From Acarospora socialis (lineage: Eukaryota; Ascomycota; Lecanoromycetes; Acarosporales; Acarosporaceae): a stretch of DNA of 64,000 bases. The position numbers were made by a program, and so were the translations under genes. This document shows, piece by piece, positions 12,431 through 24,429 of this stretch. The notes under the pieces were generated by a model that worked only from the letters and a program-made list of their open reading frames with translations, ran no database searches and was not told the origin of the DNA. The first letter of the stretch is position 1. Each line of letters opens with the position of its first letter. Location: positions 67,001 through 131,000 of the forward strand of contig JAMYGW020000006.1 in assembly GCA_025617375.2 (NCBI GenBank), read 5' to 3'.

Positions 12431-15400
12431 CTTTGAACATTCTTATGATATAATGAGTATGATGTCTGACACATCAAAGAACATCTCATCTTCATTCTTG
12501 AGACAAGCTCAGACAAACTCATCTCTACTATTTACTTCAGATAGAACAGTGACACAATCAGTGATGTCAACATCAATCATACAACTATCTGTGAATGCAT
12601 CTAAGATACAGATACTGAATGTCTTTGATGAAGAGTGAGAAAAACTGCAAGTCTTTGTGATCAAGCTCAATCTATATATCAGGTTCAATCAACTGAAGTT
12701 TTAAATTAATTAAGAGAAAATCTTGTTCACAACAATCTATCTCATGAATGCAGCTTTTGATTGAGTTAATTTCAAACTGCATGAGTTTCTGAGAAAGAAA
12801 TACAAAGAATGCAACACAGACACAGAGTCTATGTTCAATGACTATGCACAGTTTAAGAAAGAACTAAAGAAAGTCTTTAAGATGATTGATGAAGAAAGAG
12901 CAGCAGAGAAATGAGTTCACATCTTGTAACAGAGTGAATCAGTAACAGTATACATCACAGAGTTTCAGTGATTAGCAGCACTTATCAGATAAAATAACAA
13001 AGCACTTATCTATCAGTATTACTGTGAACTAAGAAAGTTCATCAAAGACAAGATAGTCTGAGCAAAATGATCAGATGATCTTCAGAAAATGATTAATCTG
13101 AGTATCAACATTGATAGTCATCAATGAAAATGACAGATGAAATGAAAAGAATATTGAATGTCATCTATGATAGAAGGTCAAGAAGAAAGCTCTTGATTGT
13201 GAACAAAGTGATACATTTCATCAATAAGACATAGAGAAACAGACTCTATAAATCTTAATGTGATTGAAAAGTGCTGTCAGAAGTCATGAAAGATTAGATA
13301 AGTGAAGCATGAATGTCAGCTAAAATGATTCACTAAGTCTCAGATAACACTGTGAAACAAAATGTAAATGTATTACAACTGTGAAAAATCTGAAGACCTT
13401 GTTCAAGAATGCAACAGATCTCAGATAAAAAGAAAGAATGTTGCAGCAGTAATGACTGAAATGAAGACAAAGAAATCAAGTGTAGTGCATGACATTCTGA
13501 GTTGAACAGTCTGTTATAACAATATGTGCTGAGCACATATGAGTGCAAAAGACAGAGTCAGATGATACTTTCAGAAATCACACAAAGGCATGAAGAACAG
13601 ATATAATGTAATAAGTCAATCAATCTACAAGAAAGAACTAGCTATTCTTATCAAGAAAAGAATTCTTGATACTGAGAAAGAAGAAAATGTCTTTGAAGAT
13701 GACATTGAAGAGACTGATGATTATGAATCTCAAATTGATGAATCATAAATATTCTTTAACAGTGACACACTTGCAGAAGAAAGTTCAGACAATGTTGAGA
13801 CAGAGTTCTCAAAAGAGTATCAAGCAAAGATCAAAAGAGATCTAAGTGTCAGAAAAGAAATGACATCAGATTACAATATAATGCAAGAAAAAAAACAAGA
13901 AACTTGAAATCAGAAAGCTAAGATACATGAAGAATTTGATGATTTAATGAGAGATATACAAACAGTCATGAGAGAACTAATATCAAAATCTCTTGTGTGA
14001 AAAACTGAGAGTCACAAGATTGAGATACACTTATCTGAAGAGTACATCATGCAGAATGAAGATCAATAAATCTTTAATGAAAAGTATATATCATCTGAAT
14101 TTCTGCAAAGAGTAAAAGCTTTTGAGAGTCAGTTGCAGATGAAGTACAATCAGTATAAACTCTGACTACATTCAGAAAGATACATTGAGCAGTATAGTCT
14201 AGAGTATGTGAATCTAATGATCAAAAGAAAACTCAGATAATTTCAAGAACTTTGAAGATGAGCTGAACAATCAAGTAAGTCAAAAAAAAATGAAAAGCTC
14301 TCTCAACAAAACTAGAAAATAAGAAGCTAGTGACATCTCAAAGATAGAATAATAATCATAGAATATGAATCAAAATCATGATCAACAGACATCAGATCAA
14401 TACATTGATGAATTTTGAAGCAGATGAAAATATCATGAGTTAATGAATAGTTGATATATTAGAATTAGTGACATGATGAGTGTGCTGTTCATTCAACATA
14501 CAAATGACAAATGAAGTCATTGAAAGAATTGATGAAGAAATCTGTGTGAAAGCTTCAATTCTTGAAAATCTACAAGAGATCATGTTTGATGTCATGAAAT
14601 CAATTGAATATGATGCAATGCTAGAAATGCCTTGATTGCACAAAAAGAATTCATGAATTGATTGAGTCACAAAAGAAATATGCACAGTCAAAGACACATA
14701 TAAGATCTCTGAACAATTAAAAATGAACTTATTAAAGTATAAGTTATAAAATCACAAGATATCACTATTGAACAGAAAGCAATCTAAGTGAATATCATTA
14801 TACTCAATGAGCAAGAACCAGCTCAAGAAAGTTAAAACTTATCTTGACAAAAATCTCAAGAGAGAGTTCATCAAATCATTAAAGTCATCAGCAGAATATT
14901 CAATTCTGTTTGTATCAAAGAAAAATGACAAGAAACAACTATGTGTCAACTACAGACAACTCAATGAGATAACTCATTGAGACAGTTATTTTCTATCACT
15001 GATAAAAGAGTTGCAAGATCAGTTAGAAAAGACTAAGTGATTCATGAGCTTAGATCTTAAGAACATCTATTATTAAGTTAGAATAAAAGAAGATAAAGAA
15101 TGAAAGATGGTGTTCTGAATGAGATATGAACATTATGAATATACTGTCATGTCATTTAAGTTAAAAAATGTCTCAGTCATCTTTCAGAAATTGATCAATA
15201 ATATATTGAGAGAATATCTCAATGATTTTGTGATCACATATCTTAATGATATTCTGATATATTCAAAAGATCTTGAGAAGTACAGAGAGTATGTGTGAAA
15301 GATATTGACAAGACTCAATGAGAGAGCTCTGTACATAAAAAAGTCAAAAAACAGATTTGAGATCAGAGAAGTTGAGTTTCTAGACTATGTGATTTGATCT

Positions 15401-17402
15401 GAACAGATTGAGAAAAATTTAAAAAAGATAAAAGCAGTCAGAGACTGACTGACATCAAAAAGAATCAAGAAAGTGCAGATCTTTCTAGAATTGATGAATT
15501 ATTATTGAAAGTTTGTATCAAATTATGCAAGAATTGTGAAATCACTAATGTGTTTGACACACAAGAGTGAAAAATAATATTGAGATAAAAAGCAGAAAGA
15601 TGCATTTCACATATTAAAGAGAAGTCTTAGTGAAACAGCACATCTGAGAATACTCAATTCAGCATGTGAGAAGACACTGAAAACTGACACTTTAGATTTT
15701 GCAGTAAACACATGTCTATATTAGATTGAGAAGAAACAGCAAAAGCTCATAGCATATCAATCTAGAAAACTATCAGAACTCAAGAAAAGATATGAGATTC
15801 ATGATAAGAAACTTCTTGTGATAGTGAAAGCACTACAAGATTAAAGATTTTATCTTGCAGAAATAAGCAAGTCAATTCAGATCTATACTGATCACAAGAA
15901 TCTGAGAAACTTTGCAACAACAAAATAACTCAATTAATAACAGATTCATTGAGCTGAACAGTTGACAGATTATGAATTTCAGATTCATTACAAGAAGAAT
16001 AATGAGAATAATGAAGCAAATGTCTTGAGTAAATAATCTGATCATGAAGATGTACAGATGATATATGTTGAAATTTTAAGCAAAGATGACAATGAAATTC
16101 TCACAAAGAACTTAGCAGCAATGTACAAGATGAAGCAAGCTTTCTTGATGAACAAAGAACTCATTAAAATGTATCACTATAACAGAGTTAAAGAACATCT
16201 AGAAGTTAAATGCACTGAAGACTTAGTGTGAAGAAGATGCAACATTAGCAATTTTAGAAATTGAATCATCAAGATGATCACTGTGTGCAACTCATGCTAA
16301 AGAAACAAGATTAATCAGAATAAATGATACAACAGAGTAACATGACTGAACATATCAGATGTGTCATGAAAGTCAGTTATCATGAACTTCATTATGAAGC
16401 TATCACTGTCAAAGAATTCAGCATGAAAAGTAAGATTTGACAGTATATTGATCATAGTGAACAAATTGATCAAGTATATGATGTTCATTTCATTCAAAGA
16501 AACTGTGACAGCATCAGTATTGACATACATCATACTGTGAGAATTGATTAACAATCATGAACTATTAAAGAAGTTTATCACTGACAGAGACAAGCTGTTT
16601 ATGAGCAAGTTTTGAGAAATGCTCACAGCAGAACTTGAGATAAAACACAAGATGTTGATAACATATCACTCATAAATGAATGAGTAGAGCAAACAAATGA
16701 ATCAAACAGTGAAGATGTACTTAAAACACTATGTCAACAAGAATCAGAACAACTGAGTATGAATGTTGTCAATGACACAGTTTGTGTACAACAATGCAAG
16801 AAATAAAATCACAAGAGAAATGTCTTTCTATGTGAACTATGACTACAACTCAGAGATATGGTGAGATTCAAAAGAACATGAGTCACAAAGTCAAAAAGCA
16901 ATTTTGAACATCACACAAATAAAAGAACTGCACTGAGATCTGACAAAATAGATTGAATAACAGACAGAACAAATGACAAAGACAAAATTATTTGAAGAAG
17001 AAGAAAAGATATATTTGAGAACAAACAACATATAAACAAAGAGAAAAAGCAAGAAGCTGAAGAACAAAAGCATTGAATCATTCAAGATCATATGAAACAT
17101 CAAGAAGTTAAGCTATGAGCTAGACTTACTTAAGAAAATGAGAATACACTCAGTATTTCATGCATTCATGCTACAGCATTGCAATCAGTTCATATCACTT
17201 TAAATCACTGAAATGTCTGTTGAACTCAACAAAGAATATGAAGTTGAGAACATTCTAGAGAAGAGAATGATTAGTGAAAAAGCTTACTATCTCATGAAAT
17301 AAAAAGATTATAATATCTCAGAAAGTATCTGAGAACTCAAAGAGAATCTTAAGAACTGTGCAAGAACACTTCAATATTTTGAGAAAGAAAGTCAATAGTA
17401 GC

Positions 17403-17849
17403 TCAGAAGAATGACAACATGAAGTCAATAAGTTGTGACATTGTTTGAGAATCTTCATTCTCAGTTTCATCATTATCACTATCAAGTTCAGCAGCAAGAC
17501 AGTCAGTTTTCTGTGAAGCATGATGATTCATTTGATTCAGTATTTTCTGAAGATGTACAACTTTTGAGAAAAGTGCAGCAAGCTCAGTGTGCTTGACTGT
17601 CAATTTGCTGTTTGCTTTACTTATTTTCTTTTGAAGTGAAAGACAAGTTCTATTGAGAGACTTTCATGACACACTGACACACAGGTGATCACAGTGAGTA
17701 TACTTATTGCATTTTGATTGAGATTTCATTACAAAACAGTTGATGTTGCAACAGACACAATAGTCACAAGAAAACAGAACAGACACACCATCAATCTGAA
17801 TTTTCTTTGTGATTCTTAGACAATTGAAATTTTTAAAAAGTATTGTCAC
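17403..17849 (-). pseudogene. Antisense accessory ORF inside the Gypsy element
   Basis: Between the chromodomain region and the 3' LTR, the minus strand reads as a Cys-rich segment (CDYCVCCNINC...CNKYTHCD) followed by a helical stretch (TELAALFSKVVHLQKIL) and an acidic patch (DSDNDETENED). From memory, similar Cys-rich plus coiled-coil antisense frames occur in other fungal Gypsy elements; function unknown. It is part of the fossil and is broken like the rest. Confidence 0.5.
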
Positions 17850-17921
17850 TGATGACAGACAATGTGAATACTCTTGCTTATATAGACTCTAGAGAACTAG
17901 TGTCTGAGAAGAAAAAAATAG

Positions 17922-18272
17922 TGTTACAGTCAAGTCAGAATGAACTTAGAATGAACTGATGCATATACATGAAGAATGTATATTCAAGAAATATCTAAAC
18001 AGCAGTCATGTAACATCTCAACATGCTTGACAGTGAGCTTGGTGAGCAAGCTTGACAGATTGCATGAGTGAGTCATTTTAATGAGCTTAACAATGAAATC
18101 AATGAGCAGACTCACTATATAGTAGAGTCATTTCTCTTATGAAAACAATCATGTTCAACTTAAGTAACTATCTAAGAGTTAAAGTTCAGAATCATTTCAG
18201 ATCAGCTGTTATATTAACAAGCACAAACTCTTAGTTCTACATACTCAAGAAATCTCAGGTTAGAATGTTACA
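17922..18272 (+). repeat. Gypsy 3' LTR
   Basis: 351 bp, begins TGTTACAGTCAAGTC and ends GTTACA. A polypurine tract lies directly upstream and TATAT follows. Confidence 0.9.
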
Positions 18273-18609
18273 TATATCTTATCAATATTCATTAAAATGA
18301 GATTATTTTGATGCTTTTCTTCTTCTGAAAGATGAATATTCTTTATTTGATTGATAAAAGCATTTATGAAGTCTCATATAAAACAACAATGAAATTCAGA
18401 ACTTATTTTATCAGAATATACAGTTGTTGTCTTGTCTTCTGAAAATTTAGTCATCATAGTGATCTGATTTTGATGTAGTAAATGTTTCATTTTTTATTTG
18501 ATTTTGTGAGCTACTGCAGAGAACATTTTTTGATACAGCATTTTTAAGCTCACTGATGTCTAAATATGAAGATTTAGACTGACTGCTTAATGCAGTTGAT
18601 GCTATTAAT

Positions 18610-18795
18610 TGTTAAAATCAATTTATATGATTGATTTCTAAGTTTATGATAATGTGTTGATTGTTTTGAAAAACTATCTAGAAAGTGATGTTTTATTCTA
18701 TTGCATCTAATAAAATCTAGCAGTGAATACTTCTGCAGAGTCTCATCTTATTGTAGAGTTTCAATTTTGCTAAGTTCTATGGCAAATTCATAACA
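18610..18795 (-). repeat. LTR of the small element (right copy)
   Basis: 186 bp, same ends as the left copy, followed by ATAGT at 18796-18800. If the element runs on the minus strand, as its protease-like frame suggests, this is its 5' LTR. Confidence 0.88.
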
Positions 18796-21700
18796 ATAGT
18801 GCTAATACATCATACAAGATAAAAATACAGATAATATATCATCATCAGAAGTAAAAAAGATGATAAAGACTACTAGATCTAATCACAAGATCAAAGCTTC
18901 AGCAGTATATAGCAAATAAGCTACTATTTTTTTTGTATTTTTAAGATTTAAGTGTCTTGTACAAATGAAACACTCTATTACAAATCTTCAAAGTTCTTAT
19001 ATACTCTATCACAAAGCTTCAAGATATTATATATTGAATATTGTACTCTATAGAACTTAGTCAAGAAATATTCTAGTCTAGTGCAGCTGACAATTTTGTA
19101 TGATGTGCAAGAGATAAAAAATCTATTAATGATAAATCTAAATCTAAATCTAGATCTGAATCAGAATTGTGAGATTTTATTGATGTGCATGAAGACTGTA
19201 TGAAAATAGTCAATATATATTATTAAAGCAGTATCATACAACTTACAGCAGCTGTCTTCATCTTGATAAAAGATGAATTAATATTCAGCTTAATCTTTAG
19301 TTTGTTTTCTTTCTTGATTTTCTTGATGAGTAATTTGAACAACTTTTTCTTCTTGATAGTCTCTTTCTTTATAAACTCAATATTATACAACACAGCAGTC
19401 TTCTTTTCAACTATTAAAAACATTAAATAGTCACTGAATGTAAACTTAAAGTAAATCAACAAATTCAGAGTTGTTGTGATGTTTTTCACACTATATTCAA
19501 GATAAATTGAATCTTCTTTGCTTCAGTCATTTGCAAGTGTGAAAAATGTAACATCTTATACAATATAATTTCATCAATACATGTCAGATACAAGATCTGT
19601 GTGAATAAAGATCTTAAAATTGTCAAAGATATGATTATAGAGTTGAATACTGCATCTTTCTAAAAACAAGTACATATAAGTTGTTGTATGATCAATGTTG
19701 AATACAAAAAACAATAAATAAAGCATCTCATATCAATATTTTTGCATTCTACATACTTCTTAATCTTATAAAGTCTATCATGATCACTTTTATAGATATA
19801 AGTCTCTTGACATAAAGTCATTATCATATAATGCACTTTAAACACAACAATATCAATAACAACAGTGCTGTGTAAGTTTAAAGAACTGATGTCTGTGTGT
19901 AAATATGAACAAGAAGTATCACAAATTCATGTATTAACTGCTTGTTATGCAGTTTCTGCTGTAATAGAAATGTATAATAGTATTGATGATGCTGTTGTAT
20001 GATGTGATGAAGTTGAAATAATATTGAGATTAATGATTACTTGTTGACTGAAAGTGTTTAAATTTTTAACATCACATCAATCACAGTACTGCTTGATTTT
20101 TCATTCTATATGTGATCTATTTGAACTTTGACATCATTCAGTGAATGTGAATTCAGATATTCTGATGTTGTATGACACATGTACTTTGAAAAAAAGTTAC
20201 ATAAAAGATATTTCAGTCAGATAAGTTCTTTTCAAGATCTTCTGACTGTATGTTGAAATCTGATTTTTTTTTGAGAATGTTCATTTCATTGTTATTTTAT
20301 ATAATTTCTAAGTCTTATTTCTGATCTACTAACTGAACACTAAATTCATTTTCTACAATCTGTTCAATTCTGATCAGAAACATTTTTCTATATAATTTAA
20401 TTAATTTGATCAGAATTGACATTAATCTTGATTGAATATGTTGTTGTATGATTGTGCACAACTGAACATAGATCTTACAATGAAATTGTGATTCATCTGC
20501 AAAAGCATTCTCTGCACAAATATTTAAAAGTTTTATACTTAAATTCTGCAACTGTTCTGCACATCAATTAAGAATGATAGATGAAAGATATTCATCAATA
20601 TTTATAAATTAGTGTGTTATACAATATTAGTGAATTAAAAATATGTATCTCAACTTACATATGATGTCTGTAATTAATCAATGAAATTTATGTTCACTGA
20701 TATGTCATGATTCTTTACTGCAACTATTTCTGAATAATTATATAGCATATGAGACTGATCAGTTACAGTGTTAAAACAATTGAATTGTTGTCATACAGTG
20801 TGATTATTTCACAGTTGTGCAAATTCATAGATCTCTTGTCACACAATTGACATATATATAGTCAGCATGATAATACAATCATTAAAAAATGAATAATTGT
20901 AAAATTTCTCTTCTGTGAAACAATGAAAGTAATTTTAAATATATTAGCATTGTATAAGCAATATCAAATGAAAAAATACTTACACATCAGCAAAAGATCT
21001 GACTTTTTGTCAGTTGAGATCATCAAATCTTAATGTGTTGATTTGCAATGCTTGTGTTATAGTAATAACAGTTAATCAAATCAATATCTAACTGTGTTGT
21101 ACAACACAGTGCTGTGTGCATCTCAACACACAATGTTATTTTCTTTTCATGATCAGATTATAAGATCTGCAGAAGAAATTTAACTGTTTTGACTGTCTTT
21201 AGATACTGACATGCAACACTGACTTTTGTACAATTTGAGATGTCAACATAGATTCATGAAATATAGCAAGAAAATGCATTTATTTCAGCATAGATCTGAA
21301 AATCTCACATACTCAGCTTATTATGATCATCAATTGATCAGATATAGTTGAAATCTGAAATAATGTATTTACTGTGATAACATTACAAATTATTCATACA
21401 ACATTGATGATCTTCTGAATTGAGCTCTTTGATTATGATAAAAAGACAATTTCTGTTTCTATGTTAGTTATTAGAAATAAATATATATATATTGTATAAT
21501 TTAGATATAGTATCTGACAACAAGATGTTCTTTTATACAAAAGTGTGTATATAACATGCTTCTTTCATAGTCATCAATAGTTTCTGTATTTAATTCTTCA
21601 AAAACTATTCTTTTAAAATTTTCATCTGTCTTCATCTGATTAAAAATGAAGATTCTTTGAACAAATCTCAATTTTTTGCATAATCATATGAGATTTACAG

Positions 21701-22434
21701 ATTTTAAATTATACTCTTCTTGTCTCACAATATGTAGAATAGTCTTGTTATTAACACAAGAGATAAAGAAAAGAGCAGTTACATGAAGAGTAAGTTGAGA
21801 AAAGTCATCTGTCTTGATTCTTTTTGATATTTGTCAGTCTTTAAGACATTATTAAATCATATAAATATTACACACAACTTTGTGCTCTTCTTCAAGTAAC
21901 TAAGATATCTTTTTTGTAGTGTGATTTTTCTGAAAGAACACAATAATTCAGTTTTTATGAGAAGCAAAATTAATAGAACATTTATTGTTTTTCATTTTGC
22001 TGTCTTTGTATGACAATGTTTGATTATTGAATATAGTTGATAATATGAATTTGTGTGTGCATATATTAGTGCAGTTTCATAAGCAATAATTTCATATGAA
22101 ATATAAAATTCTTATTACAGATTCAGACTTTTCAAAGTTCTATATCATACAACATACATTTATTATTAACATATGTTCAGTGAAACTCTGTTGTACAATG
22201 TCATTCATTTATAGAAACTATATATATTAATATATATCATGCAATTCACATCAACAGATTCAGTGATGTAAGCAATAACACATAAATTATGTAATATTAC
22301 ATCTTCTAGAATCTGAGTTCAAATCTCAGTTGAATCATTCAAGAATATTGTGTGCAAGTTCTACAATAATGTGAAACATGTACATGCTGTTCTTGGACTA
22401 TCATTTTGTTGTATGTTACAAAATTCAGAAAATT

Positions 22435-22469
22435 TTCTTGGTTGTCGTTAAGTCAGTCTCAGTCGCCCG
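22435..22469 (-). repeat. Right terminal inverted repeat of the outer transposon
   Basis: Read on the minus strand it begins CGGGCGACTGAGACTGACTT. Base composition changes from CpG-free and AT-rich to normal at this point, as it does at the left repeat. Confidence 0.88.
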
Positions 22470-22473
22470 TATA

Positions 22474-23093
22474 GTAGCTCCACAACGCTATAACACGCTT
22501 CTCTTCTCCATGTGGCACTCAATGGCCTATCAACAATCTGGAGATCAAATCAGCAGCTTGACAAGGTATACTTATCCGACTGCAAGAAGAGCTTAATGCC
22601 GTAGCCCTTGGAAGAGTCCTCCCAAGGTGGCATTGACGTCTGAGTTAGGTAAGCAAAGGAGCATATCATAAGTTAGGTAGTACGCAACGACAATGACTAC
22701 TGTATTCGATTGCACACGATGCTGTTGCTTGCTCTAGATCCTACGCCAAGAGCAGAACCCAGAACTAGCCTGTGTATTGATCACTGTACTATAACTGTTG
22801 GGAAGGGGATTGTTGCCGGAGATCGAATACCGAGCAGCTGGGCACGGTTTTATTGGGCCCACTGTTGATTCGTCCAATCTGTAAAGAACATACTTCGAAG
22901 CAACGGGCGAGAAGCGAGGAGTGTGGTCGCGTTAGTGCTACAATCACGAAGTCTCGGCCTGCCCAAAGCCTGTGGAAGGTCCCTTCATTTCTGATAGGTA
23001 CCAACCAAGTCTATCACGTTGAAACTACGACATTATAGCGCTATCTTACTCTCTACCCCTCTACTCTCTTTTGACACCACTAGGCATCTTTTT
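22474..23093. other. Intergenic, downstream of the hydrolase gene
   Basis: Normal composition resumes immediately after the right TIR. No gene is supported; the short frames on both strands have no motif. It contains the 3' flank of the leftward alpha/beta hydrolase gene. Confidence 0.5.
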
Positions 23094-24429
23094 CTATGTC
23101 TTGGACTGAGTTCGCCGCCTCTCGTTGACGAAGTCCACCACGCTCTGCAGATATCTCGACGATGGCTCGAGCTGGGTGAACATGTAGAAACCATGTGGCA
23201 GACCAGGATAGACATGGAGGGTTACAGGAACACTGTGATGTATAACATGTCAACAGGACATGCCTCCCTGAGATCGGCAGATCTCAGTACTCACCCAGCC
23301 TCTTTGAGAGCAACCGCATATGCCAGCCCCTCATCGCGTAGGGGATCCATTCCCGCAACCTGCACGACTGCGCAACATTAGAAGCTGCCGAGACACAGTC
23401 CTTACCTTTGTACTTACGAGCTGGTGGAAGACCCTTGAACGACTTTGCAAGTAAAGGGCTGGCATAGACTTCAGGTTCGGCATTGGGAAGATATTGATCT
23501 ATGGATCTCAGTCGTTGCTCGTTCGAGTTGGAGATCGTTTGCGTTGGCACATACCCCAGAACCATTCCATTCTTGGCGCGTCGACCACTGGTGCGTCCTT
23601 GTTTTGCTCATAGCTTCCTTGCTCGTATCTGTCTCTGGGGAAATGCTTCGGATGACAGGTCACCGGTATGTTGAGGACTTGGCCTATGATGCCGCTGACG
23701 CCTTCATCCCGAGCTTTCTGGGCCAGAGCGGCGGCCTTGGACGGTATCAGTCAGGGCGTGATGAATGGTTTCTGCGCCCACTGACAATATTGCCACCAGC
23801 GCTGCCTCCACCCACAATGATCCGCTCAGGATCAATACCTAAGGATCCGGGATTCGCTTTGCACTGCGATTCCGTCAATCGACCCATCATGGGGGTCATT
23901 GCGGAAGAAGAGGCTCACCCATTTGAGGACATCGAAGCAGTCATTAACGGCATATGGGAACTTGAACTCTGGAGCCCTGCGGAAAATGTCAGACCGTAGG
24001 CACGAGAAACAACCTACAAGCCATGCGTCCTTACATGCGATAATCCACACTGACCACCACGGCATCGTTCTTTCCGGCCACGGATCGGTTCATTCCTTCC
24101 TCGATCTCATGACCACCCACCGTCCAGCCTCCGCCATGCGCCACGAAGAACAACAACGCATTGTCTGGCACCGTCTTGGCCTTGTACACCCGAATCTCAA
24201 TCTCCGTGCCATCCCTCACATGCACCATCTGATGTGTGATATTCAGATCCGAGGGTACGTCTGGGCCCAGCGCGAGCGGGAAGTTCTTCCATGCGGCCTT
24301 GAACTCATCCATTGGCAGGCTCCAGAGCGCTCGGAAGTTGTCATCGCATTCTTTCTGCAGGGGCGCGAAGTCAGGGTTGATTTCGGACAGATGTGCGTAC
24401 TTGGAACCGCCTGGAGCGCTAGAAGCCAT
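23094..24429 (-). CDS. Alpha/beta hydrolase (HSL/fold-3 type esterase)
   Basis: Seven exons (24035-24429, 23919-23976, 23786-23863, 23555-23735, 23418-23498, 23295-23367, 23094-23232) total 1005 nt, 334 residues. Hormone-sensitive-lipase-type features appear in order: oxyanion motif HGGGW, VDYRMAPEFKFPYAVND, nucleophile elbow VGGGSAGGN (GxSAG), an acidic residue in MDPLRDEGLAYA, and a histidine in YPGLPHGFY. All catalytic-triad positions are present. No signal peptide, so it is likely cytosolic. It is divergent from the Baeyer-Villiger monooxygenase across 617 bp, suggesting shared control and a sequential job: hydrolysing the ester or lactone the monooxygenase makes. The substrate is not known. 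The start at 24429 (MASSAPGG) is the only ATG that fits the length of related proteins. Confidence 0.92.

Larger units (their letters stand above)
12080..18272 (+). mobile_element. Ty3/Gypsy (chromovirus-type) LTR retrotransposon fossil
   Basis: A 6193-bp element nested inside the small LTR element. It has 351-bp LTRs at 12080-12430 and 17922-18272 (TGTTA...TTACA), a target duplication TACAT (12075-12079) / TATAT (18273-18277), and a purine-rich tract (GAGAAGAAAAAAATAG) just before the right LTR. Plus-strand domains in order are gag-like sequence (about 12.45-13.75 kb), reverse transcriptase (about 14.88-15.4 kb, with CVNYRQLNEI and a YLND catalytic box region), RNase H (about 15.65-16.0 kb), integrase (about 16.1-16.9 kb) and a chromodomain-like tail (about 17.1-17.3 kb). 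This order is that of Ty3/Gypsy chromoviruses. It is broken by very many changes and old. It is the youngest of the three nested insertions. Confidence 0.88.
9619..18795 (-). mobile_element. Small LTR retrotransposon fossil, interrupted by a Gypsy element
   Basis: Identical-length 186-bp direct repeats at 9619-9804 and 18610-18795 begin TGTTA and end TAACA, and are flanked by a perfect 5-bp target duplication ATAGT (9614-9618 and 18796-18800). Subtracting the Gypsy element leaves about 2.98 kb, short for an autonomous LTR element. The interior (9805-12079 and 18273-18609) carries minus-strand frames. That at 10256-10810 has a C2H2-finger-like segment (CLTCKKIF...HLKYHVTDIH) followed by a region resembling a retropepsin-type protease (NDLDTDILINMNVM). 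No reverse transcriptase was recognised, so it may have been non-autonomous. It is broken, heavily mutated and old; it predates the Gypsy insertion and postdates the outer DNA transposon. Confidence 0.75.
9058..22469 (-). mobile_element. TIR DNA transposon with integrase-core transposase, carrying nested LTR elements
   Basis: The 13.4 kb AT-rich block is bounded exactly by 35-bp terminal inverted repeats beginning CGGGC (9058-9092 and 22435-22469; three mismatches, all G-to-A on the left copy) and flanked by TATA on both sides. Removing the nested LTR element (9619-18795 plus its 5-bp duplication) leaves about 4.2 kb. On the minus strand near 21.85-21.0 kb, degraded frames resemble fungal integrase-core proteins: a helix-turn-helix-like N-terminal part (near 21.55-21.85 kb), then catalytic-core blocks with SID (about 21.32 kb), WIYV, SDH (about 21.15 kb) and NQHIK (about 21.03 kb). 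These correspond to the D, D and E positions, the last now changed to K. Many in-frame stops are present, so it is inactive. Superfamily not fixed: the target duplication reads as TATA, or as TA if the repeat begins TACGGGC. Confidence 0.8.

Noticed and set aside
9058-22469. Giant TIR element of Polinton/Maverick or Starship type
   Set aside because: The 13.4 kb length is explained by nested LTR elements; the net TIR element is about 4.2 kb. I saw no polymerase B, capsid or tyrosine-recombinase-like sequence.
9058-22469. AT-rich block as centromere, mitochondrial insert or sequencing artefact
   Set aside because: The composition change coincides exactly with transposon ends, and recognisable transposon domains lie inside.
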